64,000 nt of DNA, taken from NCBI GenBank assembly GCA_009668225.1, contig WJYK01000007.1, positions 1-64,000 of the forward strand, written 5' to 3'. Of the stretch, positions 42,432 through 51,761 are shown piece after piece. The notes under the pieces were generated by a model. It ran no database searches and had not been told where the DNA came from. It saw only the letters and a program-made list of their open reading frames with translations. Source of the stretch: Enterobacteriaceae bacterium RIT693. Its GTDB lineage: Bacteria; Pseudomonadota; Gammaproteobacteria; Enterobacterales; Enterobacteriaceae. Each line of letters begins with the position of its first letter. The first letter of the stretch is position 1. A program made the position numbers and the translations under genes.

Positions 42432-43008
42432 TTCCGTTCACCGTAACATCATTTATTTCTGTCACCACTGCAAACGGTGAACGTGTGAGGGGGAATTACG
42501 CCATTCCCCCTCACAACCCCCTGGCGCCCGGCAAGCTCATCGCCGCTGAAGCGGTAAACCCACCGGCTATCACCCAAACATTCGGGGTCGTTCGCGATTC
42601 GTTCCCGACGATCGCTCTCTTTCGCTGTTCCCGACAGCTCAACCCCGCCTGAGTTGGGTCATAACCGGGGGCGATGAGAGCCGGGAACAAGGGTGTAGCT
42701 GTAGGTCTTGAAGCGACTGTGACTTTGTGTGTAGCTGCGGATTTGAAGCGAGGCTCGGTTCCGGCTTAAATCGCCTCCGTTTTCTCTCCGACTGGCCAGG
42801 ATCCGGACGTCGGGAACGGCCGGAGGCTGAGAGCGTCGGGAACGCATCTCAGCCGACCCAGGACTGGGAGATAAAACGGAGGTCTGCCGCTTTAGCGGTC
42901 GATTTATTTGACCGGGAGTCCGGGGTCTCGGGGAAATGACGGTGATTTCCCCGAGTCGTTCACCGTTGCGGTGGCTGCATATGAAGCTGTACTTGAGGTG
43001 AACGGAAC
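42432..43008. repeat. 577-bp imperfect palindromic element without coding capacity
   Basis: The ends TTCCGTTCACC (42432-42442) and GGTGAACGGAA (42998-43008) are perfect inverted repeats. Many internal blocks mirror around one axis near 42721: hairpin 42487-42512 with hairpin 42927-42955, CCGCTGAAGCGG (42543) with CCGCTTTAGCGG (42887), CGTTCCCGACG (42600) with CGTCGGGAACG (42834), and GTTCCCGAC (42627) with GTCGGGAAC (42809). The centre has two direct copies of GTGTAGCTG (near 42693 and 42730), each followed by TTGAAGCGA. No plausible gene was found. It fills most of the 743-bp nudK-napC gap. Confidence 0.8.
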
Positions 43009-43055
43009 CTTAGTTGCGCCTTCAAAAGTAATACTCACCAGGCCCCCTGGCTCGA

Positions 43056-43658
43056 TCAAAACCCCGCCTCAACCTCTCTCATATCCGGCAGCTTATGCGC
43101 TATCCCTTTGTGACAGTCGATACAAGTTTTACCGTCTTTTATCGCTTCATCATGCATTTTGGCGGCCACGGTTTTCTGTGCGGTAAAATCCATATAGTCG
43201 AAGTTGTGGCAGTTTCGACACTCCTGCGAATTGTTGTTCTTCATGCGCCGCCACTCGTTTTGCGCCATCGCCAGGCGGTGGTCGTCAAACTTCTGCGGGG
43301 TGTCTATCAGGCCAAAAGCCTTGGCATACAGCTCTTTGCTGGCCTGGATTTTACGGATCATTTTCGGCACCCACTCATGCGGCACATGGCAGTCCGGGCA
43401 GGTGGCGCGCACGCCGCTGCGGTTGTTGTAATGCACCGTCCCCATGTATTCCTCATACACGTTATTGCGCATCTCGTGGCAACCAATGCAGAACTCTTCG
43501 CGGTTGGACATTTCCATCCCGGTATTAAAACCACCCCAGAAGATTATCCCTGCTGCAAAGCCGATAAGCAGCAACGTGCCGAGCGCCAACCGGCTTGGCC
43601 TGCGCCACCACTGCCACACACGCTTAATCACCCCAGGTTTACGAGTTGATTTATCCAT
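43056..43658 (-). CDS. napC: Tetraheme cytochrome c NapC
   Basis: NapC is a membrane-anchored quinol oxidase that feeds electrons to NapAB. It has 200 residues, one N-terminal membrane helix (about 21-40) and four heme motifs: CIGCHE, CPDCHV, CRNCHN and CIDCHKG. It is the last gene of napFDAGHBC; the transcript runs into the palindromic element. Confidence 0.97.
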   Translation of the reverse strand: MDKSTRKPGVIKRVWQWWRRPSRLALGTLLLIGFAAGIIFWGGFNTGMEMSNREEFCIGCHEMRNNVYEEYMGTVHYNNRSGVRATCPDCHVPHEWVPKMIRKIQASKELYAKAFGLIDTPQKFDDHRLAMAQNEWRRMKNNNSQECRNCHNFDYMDFTAQKTVAAKMHDEAIKDGKTCIDCHKGIAHKLPDMREVEAGF

Positions 43659-43661
43659 GAC

Positions 43662-44111
43662 TTATTTCCCAAAACCTTTTGATGGCGTGAAGGTGTTCTC
43701 GACAATCGGCGCGGCGTCCGCCTGCGGCACATGGCACTGCAGGCAGAAATAGCGGCGCGGCGCCACGTTCGACAGCACTTTGCCGTCGCTGTCCAAAAAG
43801 TGCGTTGGGCTGACGCGCGGCGCACCCGTGGTGCGATAGCTTTCAACGCCGTGACACTGCAGGCAACGGTTGCTGGTGGTGGTGACCTGGTAGCCGTCCA
43901 CGCTGTGCGGGATCATCGGCGGCTGGTTAACGTAGTTCAGCGCCATACGCTCCTGCTGCTTTGGCATACGGACCGCCCCTTCCGGCGTCCCTGAAACCTC
44001 CGGCGACTGATTAAGATCCACGCCGTTTGCCGCCCACAATGCGCCACTTACGACCAGTGTTAATGCCGTGCCCCATTGAAATAACGCCTTCGTCAGGCCA
44101 TGACTTTTCAT
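43662..44111 (-). CDS. napB: Periplasmic nitrate reductase small subunit NapB
   Basis: This diheme cytochrome c hands electrons from NapC to NapA. The 149-residue precursor has a Sec signal peptide (ending near LWAANG) and two CLQCH heme sites (CLQCHGVESY and CLQCHVPQAD). It overlaps napH by 4 bp and is 3 bp from napC. Confidence 0.96.
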   Translation of the reverse strand: MKSHGLTKALFQWGTALTLVVSGALWAANGVDLNQSPEVSGTPEGAVRMPKQQERMALNYVNQPPMIPHSVDGYQVTTTSNRCLQCHGVESYRTTGAPRVSPTHFLDSDGKVLSNVAPRRYFCLQCHVPQADAAPIVENTFTPSKGFGK

Positions 44112-44971
44112 GATTTAGCTCCCGAGCTCCATCGTATTGTTATTTTGAAAACATCTTCCGGGCAGATGTCGATGCAGCGACCGCAACTCAGGCAGTCACG
44201 GCTCGTCACCCGCGCCGGGCTGTGCTTATCCAGTACCGGCGCGCGCAGAATTTGCGGCTCCGGGCAAACGTGAAAACAATCCATACAGCGGGTGCAGCGC
44301 TCACGACCGCCGGTGCTGACTTCAAGCACACCTTTGCTGCCAACGACGCCATAGAGCGCCCCAAGCGGGCAGAGATGGCCACACCAGCCGTGTTCAACCA
44401 GCAATAAATCGAAGAGAAACAGCGCAACCAGCAGCCAGATTCCGGTTCCAAAGCCGAATATCAGCCCTCGTCCCATCAGCGATACCGGGTTAACCCACTC
44501 CCAGAGGAGCGTGCCGGTCAGCGCGCTGCCGGCAAGCAGCATTCCCAGCAGCAGATAGCGCAGCCAACGGGGCAGCGAAGCCGAAGCGTTAAACCCTGTT
44601 TTCCGGCGCAGCCAGGCGGCCAGGTCCGTCAAAGGATTCAGCGGGCAAACCCATCCGCAAAAAATCCTTTTGCCCAGCAGCGCGTAGCCAGCCCCCACAA
44701 TGCCTGCTCCAATTAGCGCCAAAGCTGAAGGCAAGTGGCCGCCCAACAGGCTTTGCAGCACCAGCAGAGGATCGCTCAGCGGCACCGTGTCCAGCAGCAG
44801 GCTGCCGCTGTAATTGCCATGCAAAACCCACACGCCGAAAAGCGGACCGCAGAGAAAAAAACTTAAAACCAACGCCTGCGAAAAACGGCGCATCAGCAGC
44901 CATTTTCGGCTATGCCACCAGCCCTTTTTCGCTGCGGCATCGTGCCCTGCATCCTGCTTATGGTTTGCCAT
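44108..44971 (-). CDS. napH: Ferredoxin-type membrane protein NapH
   Basis: NapH works with NapG as a quinol-dehydrogenase route to NapA. It has 287 residues from the ATG at 44971 (MANHKQDAG, as in E. coli). It has four membrane helices, cytoplasmic CxxxCP-type motifs (CGWVCPLNP and CGHLCPLGA) and two 4Fe-4S sites ([14 protein letters not shown] and [14 protein letters not shown]). Its start overlaps the napG end by 14 bp. Confidence 0.95.
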   Translation of the reverse strand: MANHKQDAGHDAAAKKGWWHSRKWLLMRRFSQALVLSFFLCGPLFGVWVLHGNYSGSLLLDTVPLSDPLLVLQSLLGGHLPSALALIGAGIVGAGYALLGKRIFCGWVCPLNPLTDLAAWLRRKTGFNASASLPRWLRYLLLGMLLAGSALTGTLLWEWVNPVSLMGRGLIFGFGTGIWLLVALFLFDLLLVEHGWCGHLCPLGALYGVVGSKGVLEVSTGGRERCTRCMDCFHVCPEPQILRAPVLDKHSPARVTSRDCLSCGRCIDICPEDVFKITIRWSSGAKS

Positions 44972-45653
44972 CGGTCGCCTCCAGCCAGCCAAAACGGTAA
45001 TGCTTGCCTAACTCCCCTTTTGCCAGCGAGCGCGGCAGCACTTTGATTGCCGCTAGGTCCAGCACGCAGGCCTGCTCACACTTGCCGCAGCCGGTGCAGG
45101 CATCGCTGTGTACCGTCGGCAAGAAGCGGGCGTGTTTGCCGGTACGCAGGTTGCGCTCCATCTCAAGGGTGATGGCCCGGTCGATAGACGGACAAACGCG
45201 ATAGCAGACGTCGCAGCGCAGCCCCTGATAGTTCAGGCAGTTTTCATGATCCAGCAGAACCGCCAGCCCCATTCGCGCGTCGTCGATCGAGGCGATATCC
45301 GCGTCCAGCGCGCCGCTTGGACACACTTTGGCGCACGGCACGTCTTCACACATTTCGCAGGGCACGTCCCGCGCGACAAAGTACGGCGTGCCCGCCGCAA
45401 GCCCGGAAGCAAGCGTGGCCAGCTTCAGGGTGTCGTAAGGACAGGCCTGCACGCACTGCCCGCAGCGAATGCAGGCGCGTGAAAATGCCTCTTCATCCAG
45501 CGCGCCCGGCGGACGCAGCCGCACGCCCTGCGCGCTGGATGTTTGCTGCTGCAACCCCAGAACCACGGCGACGGCCGTCAGCCCTGCCGCCGCCCGCGCA
45601 ACGTCACGCAAAAAGCGGCGGCGTGCCGGTTGAGTTTTGTCGGCGCGGGACAT
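44958..45653 (-). CDS. napG: Ferredoxin-type protein NapG
   Basis: This periplasmic iron-sulfur protein is exported by the Tat system ([13 protein letters not shown]). It has 231 residues, as in E. coli, and four 4Fe-4S clusters ([40 protein letters not shown] and [14 protein letters not shown]). It passes electrons from NapH to NapA. Confidence 0.95.
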   Translation of the reverse strand: MSRADKTQPARRRFLRDVARAAAGLTAVAVVLGLQQQTSSAQGVRLRPPGALDEEAFSRACIRCGQCVQACPYDTLKLATLASGLAAGTPYFVARDVPCEMCEDVPCAKVCPSGALDADIASIDDARMGLAVLLDHENCLNYQGLRCDVCYRVCPSIDRAITLEMERNLRTGKHARFLPTVHSDACTGCGKCEQACVLDLAAIKVLPRSLAKGELGKHYRFGWLEATDGKP

Positions 45654-45659
45654 TGCGCG

Positions 45660-48146
45660 TTACACCTTCGCCAGCTTCACGGCGCACTTCTTGAAATCCG
45701 CCTCTTTGGAAAGCGGATCTGTAGCGTCGAGCGTCAGGTTGTTCACCAGCTGCGCGGCGTCGAAGAACGGCATGTAGACCAGGCCGCGAGGCGGCTTGTT
45801 ACGGCCGCGGGTTTCGACAATCGAAATCACTTCGCCGCGGCGAGAGATCACTTTCACTTTGTCACCGCGGCGTAGGCCACGCTCCTGCGCATCCAGCGGA
45901 TGAATAAACGTTACGGCCTCCGGGAAGGCACGATGCAACTCCGGCACGCGGCGCGTCATGCTGCCGGTATGCCAGTGCTCAAGGACTCGCCCGGTAGAGA
46001 GCCACAGGTCGTATTCCTGGTCCGGTGCTTCCGCCGCCGGTTCGAACGGCAGCGCGAAGATCACCGCTTTGCCATCCGGCTTGCCGTAGAATTTGTAGCC
46101 TTCCCCGACCTTGACGTAAGGATCGTGGCCTTCGCTGTAGCGCCACTGGGTTTCTTTCCCGTCCACCACCGGCCAGCGTAAACCACGTGCTTTGTGGTAG
46201 TCGTCAAACGGGGCCAGATCGTGCCCGTGCCCGCGTCCAAAGCTGGCGTACTCTTCAAACAGGCCTTTTTGCAGGTAGAAGCCCAGCTCGCGAGACTCGT
46301 CGTTTAGCTGCTCCTCCGCCAGCTCGGTAAGCGGGTACTTGCGGATCGCGTCGCTGGCAAACAGCACGTCGAACAAAGTCTTGCCACGGTACTCAGGTTT
46401 CTTCTCGAGAAGGTCGGCAGGCCAGACATCTTCTACCTTGAAGCGTTTTGCGAAGGTCACCAGCTGCCAGAGATCGGACTTCGCCTCGCCCGGCGCGCTT
46501 ACCTGCTGGCGCCAGAACTGCGTGCGGCGCTCGGCGTTACCGTAGGCGCCCTCTTTTTCCACCCACATGGCGGTCGGTAGGATCAGGTCGGCCGTCAGCG
46601 CGCTGATGGTCGGATAAGGATCGGAGACGATGATGAAGTTGCGCGGATCGCGCCAGCCCGGCATACGCTCTTCGTTAATGTTTGGCCCGGCCTGCATGTT
46701 GTTGTTGCACATCACCCAGTAAACGTTGAGCTTGCCGTCCTTCAGCGCCCGGTCCTGGGCAATCGCATGCAGCCCGACTTTGGCTGGAATAGTCCCGGCC
46801 GGCAGCTGCCACGTTTTTTCGACGATTTCGCGATGCTTTTCGTTGGTGACGACCATATCTGCCGGTAAGCGGTGGGCAAATGTGCCCACCTCACGCGCGG
46901 TGCCGCACGCGGACGGCTGCCCGGTCAGAGAGAAAGGCCCGCAGCCCGGCTGGGAGATTTTTCCGGTCAGCAGGTGCAGGTTATACACCAGGTTGTTGGC
47001 CCAGACGCCGCGCGTGTGCTGGTTAAAGCCCATCGTCCAGTAGGAAATCACTTTCTTGTTCGGGTCGGCATAAAGCTTCGCCAGCGCTTCAAGCTGATCT
47101 TTTGGCACCCCGCTCATCTCAGCGGTTTTCTCCAGCGTGTATTCCGCGACGAACGCCTTGTACTCGTCGAAGCTCATCGGCTCAGAGGCATCAGACCCCG
47201 GATTCTTCGCGGCTTTCTCCAGCGGATGCGTTGGACGCAGGCCATAGCCGATATCCGTCACGCCGCGGCGCAGGTTAACGTGCTGTTTAAAGAACGACTC
47301 ATTGACCGCGTTGTTCTGGATAATGTAGTTGGCGATGTAGTTCAGAATGACCAGGTCGCTTTGCGGCGTGAACACCATGCCGTTATCCGCCAGCTCAAAG
47401 CTGCGGTGCTGGAAGGTCGAGAGCACGGCAACATTGACGTTCTCGTCAGAGAGACGGCGGTTAGTGATGCGTGACCACAGGATCGGGTGCATCTCCGCCA
47501 TGTTGGAGCCCCAGAGCACGAAGGCGTCCGCCTGTTCGATATCGTCGTAGCAGCCCATCGGCTCGTCCATACCGAAGGTGCGCATAAAGCCCACCACCGC
47601 GGACGCCATGCAGTGACGCGCGTTCGGGTCGATGTTATTCGAGCGGAAGCCTGCCTTAAACAGTTTCGCGGCAGCATAACCTTCCCAGACCGTCCACTGG
47701 CCAGAGCCAAACATGCCGATGCCGTCCGGGCCTTTCTCTTTCAGGCTGGCTTTGAATTTTTCTTCCATCACGTCGAAGGCTTTTTCCCAGCTGACCGGCT
47801 GGAATTCACCTTCTTTGTGGTACTGCCCGTCTTTCATGCGCAGCAGCGGCTGGGCCAGGCGGTCTTTTCCGTACATGATTTTTGGCAGGAAGTAGCCTTT
47901 GATGCAGTTGAGACCGCGGTTCACCGGCGCTTCCGGGTCCCCCTGACTTGCCACTACGCGGCCATTTTGGGTGCCCACCAACACGCCGCACCCCGTACCG
48001 CAAAAGCGGCATGGGGCCTTATCCCATTTGATGGCATCCTGCTTGCCCACCACCGCACGAGCCACGCCCGGTACGCTGAGGCCCGCCGCCGCGGCAGCTG
48101 CGGCAACGGCATTCGCTTTCATAAAGCTACGACGACTGAGTTTCAT
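45660..48146 (-). CDS. napA: Periplasmic nitrate reductase catalytic subunit NapA
   Basis: NapA reduces nitrate to nitrite in the periplasm with a bis-MGD molybdenum centre. It has 828 residues. The Tat signal is [19 protein letters not shown]. The 4Fe-4S ligands are in [13 protein letters not shown] and the following CIKGYF. The Mo-ligand cysteine is in [11 protein letters not shown]. An acidic-residue-free C-terminus ends [11 protein letters not shown]. Its ATG overlaps the napD stop by 4 bp. Confidence 0.98.
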   Translation of the reverse strand: MKLSRRSFMKANAVAAAAAAAGLSVPGVARAVVGKQDAIKWDKAPCRFCGTGCGVLVGTQNGRVVASQGDPEAPVNRGLNCIKGYFLPKIMYGKDRLAQPLLRMKDGQYHKEGEFQPVSWEKAFDVMEEKFKASLKEKGPDGIGMFGSGQWTVWEGYAAAKLFKAGFRSNNIDPNARHCMASAVVGFMRTFGMDEPMGCYDDIEQADAFVLWGSNMAEMHPILWSRITNRRLSDENVNVAVLSTFQHRSFELADNGMVFTPQSDLVILNYIANYIIQNNAVNESFFKQHVNLRRGVTDIGYGLRPTHPLEKAAKNPGSDASEPMSFDEYKAFVAEYTLEKTAEMSGVPKDQLEALAKLYADPNKKVISYWTMGFNQHTRGVWANNLVYNLHLLTGKISQPGCGPFSLTGQPSACGTAREVGTFAHRLPADMVVTNEKHREIVEKTWQLPAGTIPAKVGLHAIAQDRALKDGKLNVYWVMCNNNMQAGPNINEERMPGWRDPRNFIIVSDPYPTISALTADLILPTAMWVEKEGAYGNAERRTQFWRQQVSAPGEAKSDLWQLVTFAKRFKVEDVWPADLLEKKPEYRGKTLFDVLFASDAIRKYPLTELAEEQLNDESRELGFYLQKGLFEEYASFGRGHGHDLAPFDDYHKARGLRWPVVDGKETQWRYSEGHDPYVKVGEGYKFYGKPDGKAVIFALPFEPAAEAPDQEYDLWLSTGRVLEHWHTGSMTRRVPELHRAFPEAVTFIHPLDAQERGLRRGDKVKVISRRGEVISIVETRGRNKPPRGLVYMPFFDAAQLVNNLTLDATDPLSKEADFKKCAVKLAKV

Positions 48147-48406
48147 GGTGCTTCCTCACCTTGTTCATTCTGCTGGTGGTAAACCAGCGACACCGCCAGC
48201 ACGCCAGAGATATTGCGTGCCCGCTCAATTTGTTCGAGCAGCGTGCTGCTCTCGGCTGCCTCAATAACCACCGCAAGCTTGCCGCTGTCGGTATCGTCGA
48301 CCGCAACCTCGCTGCCCGGCAGGGCATTAATCGCGCTGCGAACGGCAGCAACGTGTTCAGGTTTGGCCTGAACCACCAGGCCGCATACGTGCCAATCAGT
48401 GTGCAT
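48143..48406 (-). CDS. napD: NapA signal-peptide chaperone NapD
   Basis: NapD binds the NapA Tat signal and holds the enzyme until its cofactor is inserted. This 87-residue protein has the ferredoxin-like fold start [14 protein letters not shown]. It overlaps napF by 11 bp. Confidence 0.94.
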   Translation of the reverse strand: MHTDWHVCGLVVQAKPEHVAAVRSAINALPGSEVAVDDTDSGKLAVVIEAAESSTLLEQIERARNISGVLAVSLVYHQQNEQGEEAP

Positions 48407-48887
48407 CTTGTGGCCTCAGGGTTATGGCTGACGTCGGGCACCCGGCAACACAGGCGCCGCAGCCGTGACAGGCAGACGAAGAAATCTGTGGACGGGAAAC
48501 GCCCTCAAGAGTGGGTAAAAAACGAATCGCCCGCGGCTCGCAGGCATCTTCACAGCTGCGGCATTCCACCTGATGCAAGGCAAGGCAGGTTTCGGCCAGC
48601 TGTAAGGTCAGTGCCCAGGGTTTGGAGGATTGCGGCGCAAAAAGTTGCTCAGGGCAGGCTTCAGCGCACGCGTAGCAGAACGTGCATTCGCCGCGGCTAA
48701 AGTCGATTTCAGGGTAGCCCCCCTGCCCACGACGAAGCACCCGACTTTGACAGACGGTAATGCAGGTATCGCAGCGCGTGCAGTCCAGCAGAAAATGCGT
48801 TTCATCGCCGCTCCAGGGAGGACGAATTACAGGGGTAAGGCTGTGCCAGCCACCGGTCAACAGGCCGCGACGGGTCAGTTTAGCCAT
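48396..48887 (-). CDS. napF: Ferredoxin-type protein NapF
   Basis: This cytoplasmic iron-sulfur protein interacts with NapA before export. It has 163 residues (E. coli 164) and cysteine clusters CTRCDTCITVCQSRV, CTFCYACAEACPEQ, CRSCEDACEP and CHGCGACVAGCPTS. It is the first gene of the operon. Confidence 0.94.
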   Translation of the reverse strand: MAKLTRRGLLTGGWHSLTPVIRPPWSGDETHFLLDCTRCDTCITVCQSRVLRRGQGGYPEIDFSRGECTFCYACAEACPEQLFAPQSSKPWALTLQLAETCLALHQVECRSCEDACEPRAIRFLPTLEGVSRPQISSSACHGCGACVAGCPTSAITLRPQDAH

Positions 48888-49239
48888 TGGGCAGATCCTT
48901 GCTCAAAATGCCCGGCTTAGTTACCACCGGGTAAAAAAGTTCTTCTTTTTATCCGCATATTCAGAGCGGTTTTATACCGGGCCTAAGGTATGTGACGAGG
49001 GGTTACAAAAGCATCCCCCTAAAGGGGTAAATGCCGTTGTCGGATCAAAGAGGCGGCGGTTTAGACGCCATAAGGTGCGGCAAGCCAAATGTAAGGAGGC
49101 CGTTATGATGTGGCAAAGCTAGCGTTAAATGAGGCAGCATTTTTAGCGCCAGGGCGAAAAAGTCGCAGTCAGTCGTTTGCGTACAGGGCAGATTCTGGTA
49201 GGTTTCGCCCCACCATATGCTTTCAGGGGTTATTGCGCA
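48888..49239. promoter_or_regulatory. Divergent nap/narQ control region with NarP-type site
   Basis: TCCCCCT-AA-AGGGGTA at 49014-49029 is a good 7-2-7 inverted heptamer of the kind NarP binds. ATCAA at 49044-49048 is an FNR half-site (TTGAT on the nap strand), placed as if the full site were centred 20 bp upstream of the heptamers, as described for E. coli napF. TACCTT at 48990-48985 (minus) is a possible -10. The narQ side has AGGGGT at 49225-49230 before GTG 49240. No gene is visible in the 352 bp. Confidence 0.55.
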
Positions 49240-50949
49240 GTGACCGTCAAACGCTCGGTATCCACCAGCCTCGCTCGCGCTTTCTTTTCGATTGTCCTGC
49301 TGTCGCTGCTCTCAACCGGCATCGCGATGCTGACGCTCGCCAGCAGCCTGAAGGATGCGGAAGCGGTCAATATTGCGGGCTCGCTGCGTATGCAGAGCTA
49401 CCGCCTTGGCTACGATCTCCAGGGTGACCCCAACGCGATTGCGGCACATCTGCAGCAGTACCAGCAATCGCTGGATTCCCCGACGCTGCAGCAGCTCAAC
49501 CGCTTTTGGGTGCCTGACGAGGTTAAGACGCGCTATAACTCGCTGCAGGATGCCTGGCAGCAAATGCAGAAGCACATTCAGAACGAAGATATCGACTGGT
49601 ACCGCTACAACATCGCCGCCTACGTTGAACAAATCGACCTGTTTGTGCTGGCGCTGCAGCATTACGCTGAGCGAAAAATGATGCAGGTTGTCGCGGCTTC
49701 GGTGGTGGGTTTTATGGCGATTTTCACCCTCGTGTTCTTCACCTTACGCCGTATTCGCCAGCAGGTGGTCGCGCCGCTGAATACCATGGTCGAAGCCAGT
49801 AAAGCCATTGAGCGCGGCGAGTTTACGCTACCGACGCTCGATCGCTCCTTGCCCAACGAGCTGGGTTCGCTGGCGCAGGCTTTTATCCGCATGGCGGACG
49901 AGCTGCAAAAACTCTATCGTTCTTTAGAACAGCAGGTTGAGCAAAAAACCCTGCGTCTGCAGGAAGCTAATCGTATGCTCGAGGTGCTTTACAGCTGCTC
50001 TCAGGCGCTGAACGTCAGCACCATCAATCGCGATTGCTTCGTGCAGATTTTGAAAATTATTCACCAGCATGAGGCGGTTAGCGCGCTGGAGATGCAGGTC
50101 GGGGAAAACTGGTGCCTGACGGAAGGTACTCCAATTCCGGAAGAGAGATGGCATATCCTGCCGCTGGTTCAGCAGGACAGCGCGCTCGGCACGCTACGCT
50201 GGCAATCCCACGGCGAGGTCCCCTCTTCTCAGCTAATGAAAAGCGTTGCCACCATGCTGGGACGAGGCGTTTACTTTAACCAGGCGCAGAAACACTACCA
50301 GCAGTTGCTGCTGATGGAAGAGCGAGCCACCATTGCCCGGGAGCTGCATGATTCTCTGGCCCAGGTACTCTCTTATCTTCGCATCCAGCTCACGCTGCTA
50401 AAGCGCGCGGTGCCGGAAGACAATCAGCCCGCTCAGCGCATTGTCGGGGACTTTTCCCAGGCCTTAAACGACGCTTACCGCCAGCTGCGCGAACTGCTTA
50501 CCACCTTCCGCCTGACGCTGCAGCAGGCCGATCTTCCGGCCGCGCTGCAGGAACTGCTTGAGCCGCTGCGCGAGCAAACCCAGGCGGAGATAAGCCTGGC
50601 ATGCAGCATGCCCACTCAGGCGCTGGATGCTTCTCAGCAAATTCATCTGCTGCAAATCATCCGTGAGGCGGTACTCAACGCCATAAAACACGCGGATGCA
50701 AGCCACATCGAGGTTGTTTGCCGCTCGGAAACCGGCGGCGAGCATTATGCCTCGGTGTTTGATAACGGGCACGGGATCGAAAGCCTTGAAGAGCCAGAGG
50801 GCCATTACGGGCTGAACATTATGCATGAGCGCGCAGGCCGCCTTGGCGGTGAGCTGACAATATCCCGTCCAGCGCGGGGCGGAACGCGGGTGGAGGTACG
50901 CTTCACCTCCACACCGCCGGCAGGTGTCGGCGGTCATAACAATAATTAG
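49240..50949 (+). CDS. narQ: Nitrate/nitrite sensor histidine kinase NarQ
   Basis: NarQ senses periplasmic nitrate and nitrite and phosphorylates NarP and NarL. The start is the GTG at 49240 (569 residues; E. coli 566), aligning (V)TVKRSVSTSLARAFF with the E. coli start. It has two membrane helices (about 14-36 and 146-168). The periplasmic P-box is SLRMQSYRLGYDL. A HAMP domain and GAF-like region follow, then the HPK_7 kinase with phospho-His in ARELHDSLAQ and a C-terminal ATPase with GHYGLNIM. It is 18 bp upstream of narP. Confidence 0.96.
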   Translation: MTVKRSVSTSLARAFFSIVLLSLLSTGIAMLTLASSLKDAEAVNIAGSLRMQSYRLGYDLQGDPNAIAAHLQQYQQSLDSPTLQQLNRFWVPDEVKTRYNSLQDAWQQMQKHIQNEDIDWYRYNIAAYVEQIDLFVLALQHYAERKMMQVVAASVVGFMAIFTLVFFTLRRIRQQVVAPLNTMVEASKAIERGEFTLPTLDRSLPNELGSLAQAFIRMADELQKLYRSLEQQVEQKTLRLQEANRMLEVLYSCSQALNVSTINRDCFVQILKIIHQHEAVSALEMQVGENWCLTEGTPIPEERWHILPLVQQDSALGTLRWQSHGEVPSSQLMKSVATMLGRGVYFNQAQKHYQQLLLMEERATIARELHDSLAQVLSYLRIQLTLLKRAVPEDNQPAQRIVGDFSQALNDAYRQLRELLTTFRLTLQQADLPAALQELLEPLREQTQAEISLACSMPTQALDASQQIHLLQIIREAVLNAIKHADASHIEVVCRSETGGEHYASVFDNGHGIESLEEPEGHYGLNIMHERAGRLGGELTISRPARGGTRVEVRFTSTPPAGVGGHNNN

Positions 50950-50967
50950 CTTTATTCAGGAGTAGCA

Positions 50968-51609
50968 ATGTCAGAGAAAACGGTATGCCAGGTCTTAATC
51001 GTCGACGATCACCCGCTGATGCGGCGCGGGATCCGCCAGCTTCTTGAGCTGGACAGCACTTTTGCCGTGGTGGGTGAAGCCAGCAGCGGAGCTGAAGCCA
51101 TCAGTTTAGCTAACCGACTGGCGCCGGATCTGATCCTGCTCGACCTGAATATGAAAGGGCTGAGCGGCCTGGATACGCTGAACGCCCTGCGCCGGGATGG
51201 TATCAGCGCCCGCGTGGTGATCCTCACCGTTTCCGACGCGCGCAGCGATATCTTTACGCTGATTGATGCCGGTGCCGATGGCTACCTGCTAAAAGACAGT
51301 GACCCGGAGGCTTTACTTCAGGACATTCACCAATGTCTGGCGGGCGGGAAAGCATTTAGCGAGCAGGTACGCGAGTACTTACATAACCGCGGCAGCGAAC
51401 GGCAAATTAGCGATCCGTTTGCTATCCTCACCGAGCGCGAACTGGATGTTTTATCCGAAGTGGCTCGCGGCCTGTCGAATAAGCAAATTGCCAGCGGCCT
51501 GCATATTTCAGAAGAGACGGTAAAAGTGCATATCCGCAATCTGCTGCGCAAGCTGCAGGTCAGGTCGCGCGTCGCCGCCACGGTTCTGTTTCTGGAAAAC
51601 AGAGGTTAA
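50968..51609 (+). CDS. narP: Nitrate/nitrite response regulator NarP
   Basis: In this 213-residue protein the receiver domain has the acidic pocket VDDHP, phospho-Asp in LLDLNMKG (about Asp58) and Lys in YLLKDSDPE. A LuxR/FixJ-type helix-turn-helix follows (LSNKQIASGLHISEETVKVH). It fits NarP better than NarL by length and by sequence. Being co-transcribed with narQ and next to nap differs from E. coli, where narP and narQ are far apart. Confidence 0.92.
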   Translation: MSEKTVCQVLIVDDHPLMRRGIRQLLELDSTFAVVGEASSGAEAISLANRLAPDLILLDLNMKGLSGLDTLNALRRDGISARVVILTVSDARSDIFTLIDAGADGYLLKDSDPEALLQDIHQCLAGGKAFSEQVREYLHNRGSERQISDPFAILTERELDVLSEVARGLSNKQIASGLHISEETVKVHIRNLLRKLQVRSRVAATVLFLENRG

Positions 51610-51761
51610 AACGACCCAATAAAAGGTACGGTTACAAATCCTGCCAATTACCAAGCTTATTTACACTATCTCCTAAATTTCTCCACGTTTGACTACGCGG
51701 TTAAAGCTACAGTGGTGCGGTTATTGATAACAATTAGAAGCTTTTAAGGGGTCCTGACCGC

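Noticed and set aside
42659-42939. Short open frames of 62 and 70 codons inside the nudK-napC palindrome
   Set aside because: They cross the symmetry axis or an arm of the palindrome, lack ribosome sites and have Arg/Ser-rich composition from the repeat itself.
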